From the NCBI GenBank assembly GCA_035759665.1, contig DASTUM010000134.1:1-23146 (forward strand): 23,146 nucleotides of DNA. Reading direction: 5' to 3'. The position numbers and the translations under genes are program-made. A model generated the notes under the pieces. That model was not told the origin of the DNA. It worked only from the letters and a program-made list of their open reading frames with translations, and made no database searches. The stretch is from Micavibrio_A sp035759665 (GTDB lineage: Bacteria; Pseudomonadota; Alphaproteobacteria; Micavibrionales; Micavibrionaceae). Below are positions 15,744 through 23,146 of this stretch, one piece after another (positions within the stretch are counted from its first letter, which is position 1; every line of letters begins with the position of its first letter).

Positions 15744-18050
15744 TTACACATCCGTGTTTTCTGCGTTGGTGCCGTATTCGCGGGCCTGTAGGCGCCTGAT
15801 GATGTCGTCCTTGGGGCCATAGGCAATGATGCGCCCGCGGTCGATCAAGATGATCTTATCGACGAGGGAAAGCATAGCGCCCTTGTGCGTGATCAGGATC
15901 GTCGTGCGGCCCTTGGTCACGATTTCCAGACGTTTTTTCAGACGATTTTCCGAAGCCGGGTCCATCGAGGCCGTCGGTTCGTCAAAGACCATGATGGGAG
16001 GATCGTAGAGAAGCGCGCGGGCGATCGCGACCGATTGACGCTGGCCGCCGGACAGGGCCTCGCCGCGTTCACCGACCTGCGTGTCGAGACCGGCCTGCGA
16101 ATCGCGCAGGAATTCCATGACGCCCGCAAGTTCGGCGGCGCGCAGCACGGCGCGATCCGGCGCGGTTTCATGACCCATTGTAATGTTGGTGCGCACGGAA
16201 CCGTAGAAAAGCTGCGGGCTTTGCTGCACGGCGCCGACATTGCGGCGCAGGTCGCCCGGATCGATCTGGCGCACATCCGTGCCGTCGATCTGCACCGACC
16301 CGGTTTCCGGCTGGTAGAGATTGATCAGAAGCCGTTCCAGTGTTGTCTTGCCTGAGCCCACCGCGCCGATGACGCCGATATGTTCGCCCGGCTCTATCAC
16401 GAAATTCACGCCGTTCAGAGCCGGAACCGTCTGGCCCGGATACTTGAACGTCACATCCTGAAATTCGACCCGGCCGCGGATCGAGGGCATCGAAATGAAA
16501 TGTTTGCCCGAAGGGCGCTCGACGGGGCGCTTCATCAGCTCGTTTAGCTGATACAGGCCTTCCTTGGACTGGTGCAGGCGCGTCAGCAGCGCCGCGACCT
16601 GGGAAAGCGGCGCCATGGCGCGGCCCGACAGGATGACGCAGGCGATCAGCGCGCCCATCGACAATTTCGCGTTGGTAATCAGGTAGACCCCGGCGATGAC
16701 GACGACGACTGACGAAAGCGACTGGACGAAGAAAGCCATGTTGACGGCGAGCGCGTTGATCGCCTTGGATTTCATGGAGGTACGCGCAGCCTTTTCAGTC
16801 AGTTCTTCCCAGTTGCGCTGGGTATGACCTTCGGCCGCCTGCACCTTGATCGTTTCGAGACCGGAGATGGTTTCAAACAGCAGCGCATTTTTCAGCGCGC
16901 TTTCCATCATCGATTGCTTGGTGACTCTCTCCAGAGGCTTTTGCATCACCATGCCGATGCCGACGACGATGGGAACGGCCAGCAGCGGAATGAATGCAAG
17001 CGGGCCGCCGATGATCGCGATCAGCAAAATAAAGAGAAGCACGAACGGAAGGTCGATCAAGACCGTCATCGTCGCCGACGTGAAGAAATCACGCAGGCTT
17101 TCAAACTCGCGCATATGCGAGGCCATGACGCCCGCCGACGCTGGCCGCGACGCCATCGTCATGCCCATCAGTTGCTGGAAAAGCCTTGCGGATATTTTGA
17201 TGTCCGCCTTCTTGCCCGCATGGTCGAGGAAATGCGCGCGAAGGTTTTTCAACAAAAAATCGAAGAGATAGATCGTGCCTACGCCGATAGACAGCACCCA
17301 GAGAGTTTCATAGGCGTTGTTCGGAATGACGCGGTCATACACGTTCATCACGAATAAGGACGAAGCGATCGCGAAAATATTGATCATCACCGCGGCGAGA
17401 ATCACTTCGCTGTAAATTTTTCGGTTTTCCCAAAGCGCCGACCAGAACCACTCGCGGCTCGTTTCTATTTCGGCGGGGCCTGCGCGCTCATCGACGCGGG
17501 CGATGGGCCGGATATAGAAGGCGTAGCCTGTATAGAATTTCTTGACCTCGGATATACGCAGCAGCTTTTTTTCATCCGGCGTTTCTGGAAACTGTACCAG
17601 GAATTCGGTTTCGGGGTGGATCTTGCGGTCCTGCCCGCCCTTGCCGGGCTTTTTGCCGCTGCGGCCCGGCTCGCGCACTTCCCACAGGATGCAGGCCTGC
17701 TTGCCTTCCAGAACGAGGATGCAGGGCAGGTTCGGCGCGATCGCCAGCGCCTCGATGGTTTTTTCGGCGAGGCGGGCGTGAAGGCCTGTACGCTCCGCCG
17801 CACGGGTAAAAAGAATGGGCGTAATTCCCGCTGACGGCACGGGTAGCCCCGCCGTCAGCGAGGCGTTCGACGTACGCCTGCCGTAATAGCCGGCAAGGAT
17901 GCGCAGCGTATCGACCAGCGGGTCCTGAATGGCGACGCGATCAGCCTCCAGCGGCCATGAGTCGACAGGCTTTTCATGCGCTTTCTGAGGGGCTGTAGAG
18001 TCGAAGGCGGGCGCATTTTGTGCGCCCGTTTCTTGATTGTTATTGCTCAC
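15744..18050 (-). CDS. Type I secretion ABC exporter with degenerate C39-like domain
   Basis: This inner-membrane exporter hydrolyses ATP to drive substrate through the tripartite channel. The 768 residues comprise an N-terminal C39-like region (about 45-180) with no catalytic cysteine, a membrane domain (about 205-480), and a nucleotide-binding domain. The last has Walker A GAVGSGKT (562-569), Q-loop VQQSPQLFYG, signature LSGGQRQ (about 666), Walker B IMVFDEPTAS (D690, E691) and H-loop ITHKG (H722). The degenerate peptidase region is typical of RTX and large-adhesin exporters, where it binds rather than cuts the substrate. The start is GTG at 18048-18050, preceded by AAGG about nine bases upstream. 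It lies 28 bases after the TolC-family gene in the same operon. Confidence 0.95.
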   Translation of the reverse strand: MSNNNQETGAQNAPAFDSTAPQKAHEKPVDSWPLEADRVAIQDPLVDTLRILAGYYGRRTSNASLTAGLPVPSAGITPILFTRAAERTGLHARLAEKTIEALAIAPNLPCILVLEGKQACILWEVREPGRSGKKPGKGGQDRKIHPETEFLVQFPETPDEKKLLRISEVKKFYTGYAFYIRPIARVDERAGPAEIETSREWFWSALWENRKIYSEVILAAVMINIFAIASSLFVMNVYDRVIPNNAYETLWVLSIGVGTIYLFDFLLKNLRAHFLDHAGKKADIKISARLFQQLMGMTMASRPASAGVMASHMREFESLRDFFTSATMTVLIDLPFVLLFILLIAIIGGPLAFIPLLAVPIVVGIGMVMQKPLERVTKQSMMESALKNALLFETISGLETIKVQAAEGHTQRNWEELTEKAARTSMKSKAINALAVNMAFFVQSLSSVVVVIAGVYLITNAKLSMGALIACVILSGRAMAPLSQVAALLTRLHQSKEGLYQLNELMKRPVERPSGKHFISMPSIRGRVEFQDVTFKYPGQTVPALNGVNFVIEPGEHIGVIGAVGSGKTTLERLLINLYQPETGSVQIDGTDVRQIDPGDLRRNVGAVQQSPQLFYGSVRTNITMGHETAPDRAVLRAAELAGVMEFLRDSQAGLDTQVGERGEALSGGQRQSVAIARALLYDPPIMVFDEPTASMDPASENRLKKRLEIVTKGRTTILITHKGAMLSLVDKIILIDRGRIIAYGPKDDIIRRLQAREYGTNAENTDV

Positions 18051-18078
18051 GGTCCAAACCTTGTTGGAGGTTGAAAGC

Positions 18079-19452
18079 TTACTTTTCCGCCGGTTTATTT
18101 TCGACGTCGATCAGGGCGCTTTCCTGCGGGTATGCTACGCCGAGAGTCGGCAGCAGCGCGCCTTTCAGCGCCAGCAGGCGGAAGACCGAGAAGATTTCGA
18201 GAAATTCGGCGTTGATTGTGTTCGAACGGGAAACGAAGAGTTCGTTTTGCGAGTCGAGAACGTCGAGCAGCGTACGGCGGTCCAGATTGAACTGGTCCTT
18301 GTACGCGCGGACGACTTCGCTGTTCGCGGCAGCCTGGGACGAGAATTCTTTCGCGCGTTCGCCGGCCGATACCATGGAGGCCCAGGTCTGGCGAATGTCG
18401 TTCTCGATCTGGCGGGCGGCGATAGAGCGCTCTTCCTTCGATTGCTGGTGGCGATGCTTGAACTCGCGGATGCGGGCAACGTCGCCGCCGCCGCGGTACA
18501 GGTTCCAGTTCATGACGACGAGGGCGGACGCGGAACGGTCACGGCCTTCGATACCGCCCAGATTGTGGCCCTGGCGCGCGCCAAGTTGCAGGTCGACCTG
18601 CGGATACAGCGTGGAGCCCGTACCTTTATATTCGTTGTAGGCCACCTCAACGTCGGAAGCGCGAACAGCGAGCGTCGGGCTGGTGGCCAGCGCGTTTTTC
18701 ACTTCGGCTTCGACATCGGCGGAAATCGCGTTGACCGGTACAGCCGGCATCACGAGATCCTTGGGCATTTCGCCGACATGACGCTGGAAGCTGGATTCGG
18801 CGTTGCGCAGTTGCTGGCGCACCGTCGATTCCTGCGCGCGGGCTGCGGCAAGGCGGGCTTTGATCTGTTCAAGGTCGGCGGCGGTGGAACGTCCTGCGTT
18901 CACGCCTTCTTCAATCATGCCCATGATGGCGACGTGTTCGGCGACGTTATCACGCGTGATGCCCAGCAATTCGCGCTGGCGCATGACTTCGAGGAATGAT
19001 TCGACAATATCGAGGCCCGTCAGTTCGGAGGTTTCCTTGACGCGGTTAGCGGAGGATTGAACGCGGTTTTTCTGGCGCTCATTCTCATATTTCGTACCCC
19101 AGCCATCGAACAGCATTTGCGTCAATGTCAGTTGCGCGTCGTAGCGGCCAAAAATTTTATCGTCGTCACCATTCGCGCGGGTCGAAATGCTGTCGGTAAT
19201 TTCGGCGCCGCCGTCAGCACGTAGATCGACGGAAGGAAGATAAAGCGCCTTCGCCTGATTCAATTCTTCATCCGTAGCGCGGCGCGATGCTGCAACGCGG
19301 CCATATTCCGGATTGGTCATTACACCGGAGGAAACCGCTTGGGACAGACTCATTTCAGTCGGTTTTTCCTGCGCGTTCGCGGGGATCGTAACCGATGCGA
19401 TTGCGGCACATGCCAGCAGGAGGGCGGAGAATTTGAATGTGGTTTTTATCAT
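18079..19452 (-). CDS. TolC-family outer membrane channel protein
   Basis: This is the outer-membrane duct of the type I secretion system. With the ATG at 19452 the product is 457 residues and begins with a clean Sec signal peptide (MIKTTFKFSALLLACAAIAS, likely cut after ANAQ). That start has an AAGGG about eight bases upstream, so I prefer it to the in-frame start at 19476, which adds eight residues before the signal. Two outer-membrane-efflux repeats follow. Marks include LSQAVSSGVMTNPEYG, LTLTQMLFDGWGTKYEN, VRAYKDQFNLDRRTLLDVLD and NAEFLEIFSVFRLLALKG, the last two characteristic of type I secretion TolC proteins. Its place between substrate and exporter assigns it to this dedicated system. 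Confidence 0.94.
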   Translation of the reverse strand: MIKTTFKFSALLLACAAIASVTIPANAQEKPTEMSLSQAVSSGVMTNPEYGRVAASRRATDEELNQAKALYLPSVDLRADGGAEITDSISTRANGDDDKIFGRYDAQLTLTQMLFDGWGTKYENERQKNRVQSSANRVKETSELTGLDIVESFLEVMRQRELLGITRDNVAEHVAIMGMIEEGVNAGRSTAADLEQIKARLAAARAQESTVRQQLRNAESSFQRHVGEMPKDLVMPAVPVNAISADVEAEVKNALATSPTLAVRASDVEVAYNEYKGTGSTLYPQVDLQLGARQGHNLGGIEGRDRSASALVVMNWNLYRGGGDVARIREFKHRHQQSKEERSIAARQIENDIRQTWASMVSAGERAKEFSSQAAANSEVVRAYKDQFNLDRRTLLDVLDSQNELFVSRSNTINAEFLEIFSVFRLLALKGALLPTLGVAYPQESALIDVENKPAEK

Positions 19453-19559
19453 AGTAAGACCCTTTTGATATGTCATTTTAAATCAATGACTTTTGCCCGT
19501 TATTTATGACGCTTTTTAGCTTCTGGCGCAAGTCAGTTTGTACAACGCACGACTGGGAC

Positions 19560-19589
19560 TTTTTACTCCCCGATCATATGAAAAGTCAA
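19560..19589 (-). promoter_or_regulatory. Candidate promoter of the tolC-ABC-hlyD genes
   Basis: On the minus strand TTGACT (19584-19589) and TAAAAA (19560-19565) are 18 bases apart in the 256-base gap upstream of the TolC-family gene. It would let the export machinery be transcribed separately from the giant substrate gene. The -10 match is mediocre. A GTCATT/AATGAC inverted repeat further down, near the gene start, could be an operator. Confidence 0.35.
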
Positions 19590-19673
19590 GGCAAACAGCC
19601 CGAAACGGCAATGATTCTTTCAAATCGTGCCCCATTTATCACAACATCCGTTAATGGTTGCCGGGCATGGAGA

Positions 19674-19695
19674 AGCGGGGCATTTCTGCCCTGCT
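19674..19695 (-). terminator. Stem-loop just after the RTX gene
   Basis: On the minus strand AGCAGGGCA and TGCCCCGCT pair with one mismatch around a GAAA tetraloop, 14 bases after the RTX stop codon. No T run follows, so it may be a 3' protecting stem or a partial terminator that lowers read-through into the secretion genes rather than a full terminator. Confidence 0.45.
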
Positions 19696-19708
19696 TTCCC
19701 GATTCTTA

Positions 19709-22700
19709 TTAAGTAATAATATTACCGTTGTTGAACAGGTCGGAGATGTTCACGTTAACATTTTCCAGCACCGCGACCTGAGTGGCTCCGGCAGCGCCCG
19801 TTCCGTCATTGTTCACCGAAATGATCGTGTCGCCGTCGACATGGGTGGCGAAGACGAAGTTGTTGATCGCGTCCGTCACCGGATCGAAATTCGTGATCAC
19901 GTTGGAAAGTTCGAGCGTGTCGCCCTCGCTTGCCTTGAAGTCGGTGATGCGGTCGACGCCTTCATTGACGGCCAGGAACCAGAACGTGTCGGCACCCGTG
20001 CCGCCCGTCTGGATATCGTTGCCGGCGCCGCCGATCAGGTGGTCGTCGCCCGCCCCGCCGATCAGCGTATCGTTTCCGGCCTCACCGTAGAGGACATCGT
20101 TGCCGATGCCGCCGTCGAGGAAGTCGTTGCCGTTACGGCCATACAGCATGTCGTCGCCTTCTTCACCGTACAGCTTGTCATTGCCGGCGTACGTATCCGT
20201 ATCCAGACCGTCGCCGAACAGCTCGTCGTTGCCGGCTCCGCCATAGATCGTGTCGTGATCTTCGCGTCCGGTCAGTTCGTCGTGTCCGCCATAGCCGTAG
20301 ATCCAGTCGTCACCCTTGCCGCCGCTCATGATGTCGGCGTCATTGCCGCCCGCGAGGGTATCGTTACCGTCTCCGCCGACCAACGGGTTGCAGATAATGT
20401 TCATCTGCAAATTGGAATCCGACTTGTCGCCGTCGTAATCGACGATCGTCATTTTAAAGTTTTCAGTAACGTTGTGATCGACATTCGATGTCAGCTTGTA
20501 GGTGTAAGACCCCGACGAATCGATCGTTAGCTGGCCGTACGTCGTGTTGATCGTGACCGCCGCCGCCGACAAAACATGCACGACGCCGTTGACCATGACG
20601 GAGTACAGGCCGCCTTTGCCGTCCTGACCAAAATTGTCGTTCGTCAGAACGTTGGAGCTGAGCTGTTTCGCCGCGACCGGGAGCGTACAGTAATCGTCGA
20701 CCGCAACCGGAGCGTCGTCCGCCACTTTGACCGTGATCGTGCCCGTTGCGACATCGCCGTCCGAATCGGTCGCTTTGACGCCGAATTGCAGGCTGATGAC
20801 ATCGTTCGGGTTCGTGCCGTCTTTATGATCCAACTGCTCGTGCAGTTTAAATTCGTACGAACCGTTGGTGTTGACTTTCAGCGTGAAGACCGTCGTCTCA
20901 CCGGCTTTACCCGTGTAGACGCCGTTCGCGTACGTCACGACGACCGCGACACCATGCGAAGTCAGCTTGTCGCCGAGACGCGAGCCGCCCGACGTAAAGC
21001 TGTTGTTGCCGGTGATCGAACCGGGACCGTCATTGCCATATGTAGCCGTGACGGAACCCGTTTCCGAAATAACACCGGAAGCGAGGTTTGTTTCGTCGAC
21101 GATTTCTACTGCATTCGTGATCGTCGGTTTGTCGTCTATAACAGGCGCGCATTTCACATCGACGCACAGCGTGGCCGTGTCGAAATCCCCGTCATAATCG
21201 ACCAGCGTGTATCTGAAGTTGTCGACGCCGTCGCCCGAGGATTTGGCGGTGTAAGTGTAGGCTCCCGTGGAATCGATTTTCAGCGTACCGTTGGCGCCGT
21301 TGACCGTCACTGTACCTGTTACCGGAACGTCGTAGGTAGTGGAACCGTAGGCGATCTTGGTGACTTTGCCCGGAACGTCCTGACCGACGACGTCGTTGTC
21401 CGTGACGTTGCCTGTGATCGTCTGGCCCGCATCCGTCATGCGGCCATCATCCTTGGCGTCCGGAGCATCGTCTCTGACATTGACGCGAACCGTTGTGCTG
21501 GCCTTGTCGCCGTCCGTGTCCGCGCCCGTCACGCCGAAATCCAGCGTGATGCTGTCGTTCGGATTGGAGCCGTCCTTGTGATCGAGCTGTTCGAAAAGTT
21601 TGAATATATAGTTGCCGTCCGCCTTGATCTCCATCGTGAAGACCGTCGTGCTGCCGGCGGTGCCCGTGTAGACGCCGTTCGCGTAGCTAACGACGACCGC
21701 CACGCCATTCGAGGTCAGCTTGCCGTCCAGGCGCGAGCCGCCCGACGTAAAGCTGTCGTTGCCTTCGAACGTGCCCGGGCCGTCATTGCCAAAATTGCCG
21801 GTGACTTTGCCCGTTTCCGTGATGACGCCCGAAGCGAGGTTGGTTTCATCAACGATCTCATCCGCAGGTTTTACCAGGATCGGCTGATCGTCCGGCGCGC
21901 ATTTCACATCGATGCACAAAACAGCCGGGTCGGTGTCGCCGTCGCGATCCTGCAGCGTGTAGGTGAAGTTGTCGACGCCGTCGCCCGAGGATTTCGCAGT
22001 GTAGGTATAAGAACCGTCCGCCGCGATTTTCAACGTGCCGTTGGCGCCATTGACCGTCACCGTGCCAGTTGCCGGAACGTCGTAGGCCGTAGAACCGTAA
22101 ACGATCTTGATAACCTTGCCCGGAACATCCTGACCCACAACATCGTTGTCCGTGACATTGCCCGTGATCGTCTGGCCTGCCTCCGTCGAACGGCCGTCGT
22201 CATTCGCGACAGGCGCGTCGTCTTTTACTTTGACCGTGATTGTAGTGTCGGCATGGTCGCCGTCGGAGTCTGTGCCACGCACGCCGAAGGTCAGGCTGAT
22301 GATGTCGTTCGGATTGTTGCCATCGGCATGATCGAGCTGTTCGAACAGTTTGAACGTGTAGTTGCCGTCCGCCTTGATCTCCATCGTGAAGACCGTCACA
22401 CCGTTTGCAACACCCGTGTAAGTGCCGCCCGCGAAGGTGACGTTTACCGGTTGGCCGCCGGATGTCAGGTTGCCGTTCAGCTTCGAACCTGAAGAGTTGA
22501 AGCTGTTATTTCCAGCAAAAGAGCCCGGGCCGTCATTGCCAAAATTGCCCGTGACCTTGCCCGTTTCCGTGATGATGCCGGAAGAAAGGTTTGTCTCGTC
22601 GACAATCTCGTCCGCGGGTTTTACCAGGATCGGCTGGTCGTCCGGCGCGCATTTCACATCGATACACAAAACAGCCGGATCGGTGTCGCCGTCGCGATCT

Positions 22701-23146
22701 TGCAGCGTGTAGGTGAAGTTGTCGACGCCGTCGCCCGAGGATTTGGCGGTGTAGGTATAAGAACCGTCCGCCGCGATTTTCAGCGTGCCGTTGTCGCCGT
22801 TGACCGTTACCGTGCCTGTCGCCGGAACGTCGTAGGCCGTGGAACCGTAAACGATCTTGATAACCTTGCCCGGAACATCCTGGCCAACTACGTCGTTGTC
22901 CGTGACATTGCCGGTGATCGTCTGGCCTGCCTCCGTCGAACGGCCATCGTCGTTAGCAACCGGTGCATCGTCTTTTACCTGTACGGTGACAGCCGTGTCG
23001 GCATGGTCGCCGTCGGAGTCCGTCGCCGTTACGCCGAAGTTCAGGTTGATGATGTCGTTCGGGTTGTTGCCGTCGGCATGGTCGAGCTGCTCGTACAGTT
23101 TGAATTCGTACGAACCGTCGGAATTGATCTGCATCGTGAAGATCGT
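19709..23146 (-). CDS. Giant RTX repeat protein, type I secretion substrate (N-terminus beyond right edge)
   Basis: This is the C-terminal 1145 or so residues of a large secreted or surface protein, probably an adhesin or matrix protein. It contains tandem 250-residue modules. Each has a cadherin-like half (DDAPVANDDGRSTEAGQTI to DGVDNFTYTLQDRDGD) and a half resembling the T1SS-143/DUF5801 repeat (VDETNL, LFEQLDH, TDSDGD). A final cadherin-like half leads to about fourteen GGxGxDxLx calcium-binding nonapeptides. The C-terminal secretion module follows (GADTFWF, ITDFKASEGDTLEL, a hydrophobic tail ending NNGNIIT), like the VC_A0849-type targeting domain. The genes downstream encode TolC, ABC and HlyD parts, so it is the likely cargo. 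Cysteines in CIDVKC of each module are unusual for RTX proteins. The total length and the N-terminal retention or anchoring region cannot be seen. Confidence 0.93.
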   Translation of the reverse strand, partial: TIFTMQINSDGSYEFKLYEQLDHADGNNPNDIINLNFGVTATDSDGDHADTAVTVQVKDDAPVANDDGRSTEAGQTITGNVTDNDVVGQDVPGKVIKIVYGSTAYDVPATGTVTVNGDNGTLKIAADGSYTYTAKSSGDGVDNFTYTLQDRDGDTDPAVLCIDVKCAPDDQPILVKPADEIVDETNLSSGIITETGKVTGNFGNDGPGSFAGNNSFNSSGSKLNGNLTSGGQPVNVTFAGGTYTGVANGVTVFTMEIKADGNYTFKLFEQLDHADGNNPNDIISLTFGVRGTDSDGDHADTTITVKVKDDAPVANDDGRSTEAGQTITGNVTDNDVVGQDVPGKVIKIVYGSTAYDVPATGTVTVNGANGTLKIAADGSYTYTAKSSGDGVDNFTYTLQDRDGDTDPAVLCIDVKCAPDDQPILVKPADEIVDETNLASGVITETGKVTGNFGNDGPGTFEGNDSFTSGGSRLDGKLTSNGVAVVVSYANGVYTGTAGSTTVFTMEIKADGNYIFKLFEQLDHKDGSNPNDSITLDFGVTGADTDGDKASTTVRVNVRDDAPDAKDDGRMTDAGQTITGNVTDNDVVGQDVPGKVTKIAYGSTTYDVPVTGTVTVNGANGTLKIDSTGAYTYTAKSSGDGVDNFRYTLVDYDGDFDTATLCVDVKCAPVIDDKPTITNAVEIVDETNLASGVISETGSVTATYGNDGPGSITGNNSFTSGGSRLGDKLTSHGVAVVVTYANGVYTGKAGETTVFTLKVNTNGSYEFKLHEQLDHKDGTNPNDVISLQFGVKATDSDGDVATGTITVKVADDAPVAVDDYCTLPVAAKQLSSNVLTNDNFGQDGKGGLYSVMVNGVVHVLSAAAVTINTTYGQLTIDSSGSYTYKLTSNVDHNVTENFKMTIVDYDGDKSDSNLQMNIICNPLVGGDGNDTLAGGNDADIMSGGKGDDWIYGYGGHDELTGREDHDTIYGGAGNDELFGDGLDTDTYAGNDKLYGEEGDDMLYGRNGNDFLDGGIGNDVLYGEAGNDTLIGGAGDDHLIGGAGNDIQTGGTGADTFWFLAVNEGVDRITDFKASEGDTLELSNVITNFDPVTDAINNFVFATHVDGDTIISVNNDGTGAAGATQVAVLENVNVNISDLFNNGNIIT
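19985..20386 (-). repeat. RTX nonapeptide repeat block
   Basis: This DNA codes for about fourteen GGxGxDxLx units in tandem (for example GGAGNDELF, GEEGDDMLY, GGIGNDVLY, GGAGDDHLI). In the family these form a calcium-filled beta-roll after secretion. One unit near the middle is expanded (GDGLDTDTYAGNDKLY), and a few upstream units are degenerate at the glycine or aspartate positions (GREDHDTIY, GYGGHDELT). Confidence 0.9.
20720..23146 (-). repeat. 750-bp tandem repeat array coding for 250-residue modules
   Basis: Module boundaries at the DDAP motif fall at 22972, 22222, 21472 and 20719. This gives units of 750, 750 and 753 bp, plus the end of a further unit reaching the right edge. The extra codon in the 753-bp unit lies in the CAPVIDD linker. 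Each unit joins one cadherin-like and one T1SS-143-like half. Earlier modules are more alike than the last one. Confidence 0.92.

Noticed and set aside
17500..17920. Active C39 bacteriocin-type peptidase in the exporter
   Set aside because: The region is C39-like in position and length but lacks the catalytic cysteine motif, so it is probably a non-cutting substrate-binding domain.
18008..18028. Inverted repeat CGGGCGCA/TGCGCCCG near the exporter start
   Set aside because: It is inside coding sequence, has no T run on the minus strand in the right place and no evidence of function; kept out as a probable coincidence of GC-rich codons.
19658..22492. Two long plus-strand open frames opposite the RTX gene
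   Set aside because: They are antisense shadows made by the repetitive GC-rich coding sequence; their translations are low-complexity repeats with no domain.
20720..23146. Regular repeats considered as a CRISPR or satellite array
   Set aside because: The units are 750 bp, stay in frame and code for protein modules; there are no short repeats with unique spacers.

Overview
The window looks like chromosomal DNA from an alphaproteobacterium. The evidence is the tsaE / sugar-phosphate nucleotidyltransferase / addB / addA / trxA neighbourhood, a long AddB with no visible cysteine cluster in its nuclease domain, and a thioredoxin-reductase-like ferredoxin-NADP reductase whose motifs resemble rickettsial and alphaproteobacterial members. 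The lineage below class level cannot be settled from this sequence alone. No rRNA, tRNA, insertion sequence, integrase, CRISPR array or replication origin was seen.

Left part (1-9700), housekeeping. A ferredoxin-NADP reductase gene runs off the left edge on the minus strand. Diverging from it is a tightly packed plus-strand operon in which every junction overlaps: tsaE (tRNA t6A synthesis), a MurU-like nucleotidyltransferase, addB and addA (the two subunits of the AddAB double-strand-break repair helicase-nuclease). The amgK-type kinase gene usual between tsaE and murU is absent. An unrecognised minus-strand gene lies between addA and trxA. A strong bidirectional terminator separates trxA from infC.

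Middle (9700-14300), translation and a small accessory block. On the minus strand thrS is followed by infC. infC appears to start at an AUA codon behind a good ribosome binding site, which fits IF3 autoregulation through a poor start codon. A candidate promoter and a terminator-like hairpin lie between the two genes. Next come two class I SAM-dependent methyltransferase genes on the plus strand that look like diverged paralogues, with a small GNAT-like gene between them on the minus strand. At two convergent junctions here, transcription terminators lie inside the coding sequence of the neighbouring gene, and one pair of genes shares a CTAG tetranucleotide as both stop codons.

Right part (14300-23146), a complete type I secretion set on the minus strand. 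Transcription runs from a giant repetitive RTX protein (N-terminus beyond the right edge) to a TolC-family outer-membrane channel, an ABC exporter with a degenerate C39-like domain, and an HlyD-type adaptor. The substrate has 250-residue tandem modules, each pairing a cadherin-like half with a T1SS-143/DUF5801-like half, then about fourteen calcium-binding RTX nonapeptides and a C-terminal secretion signal. It is most likely a large surface adhesin or secreted matrix protein. Two features stand out: a conserved CxxxxC pair in each module, and neighbouring modules that are nearly identical in protein yet differ at many silent sites.
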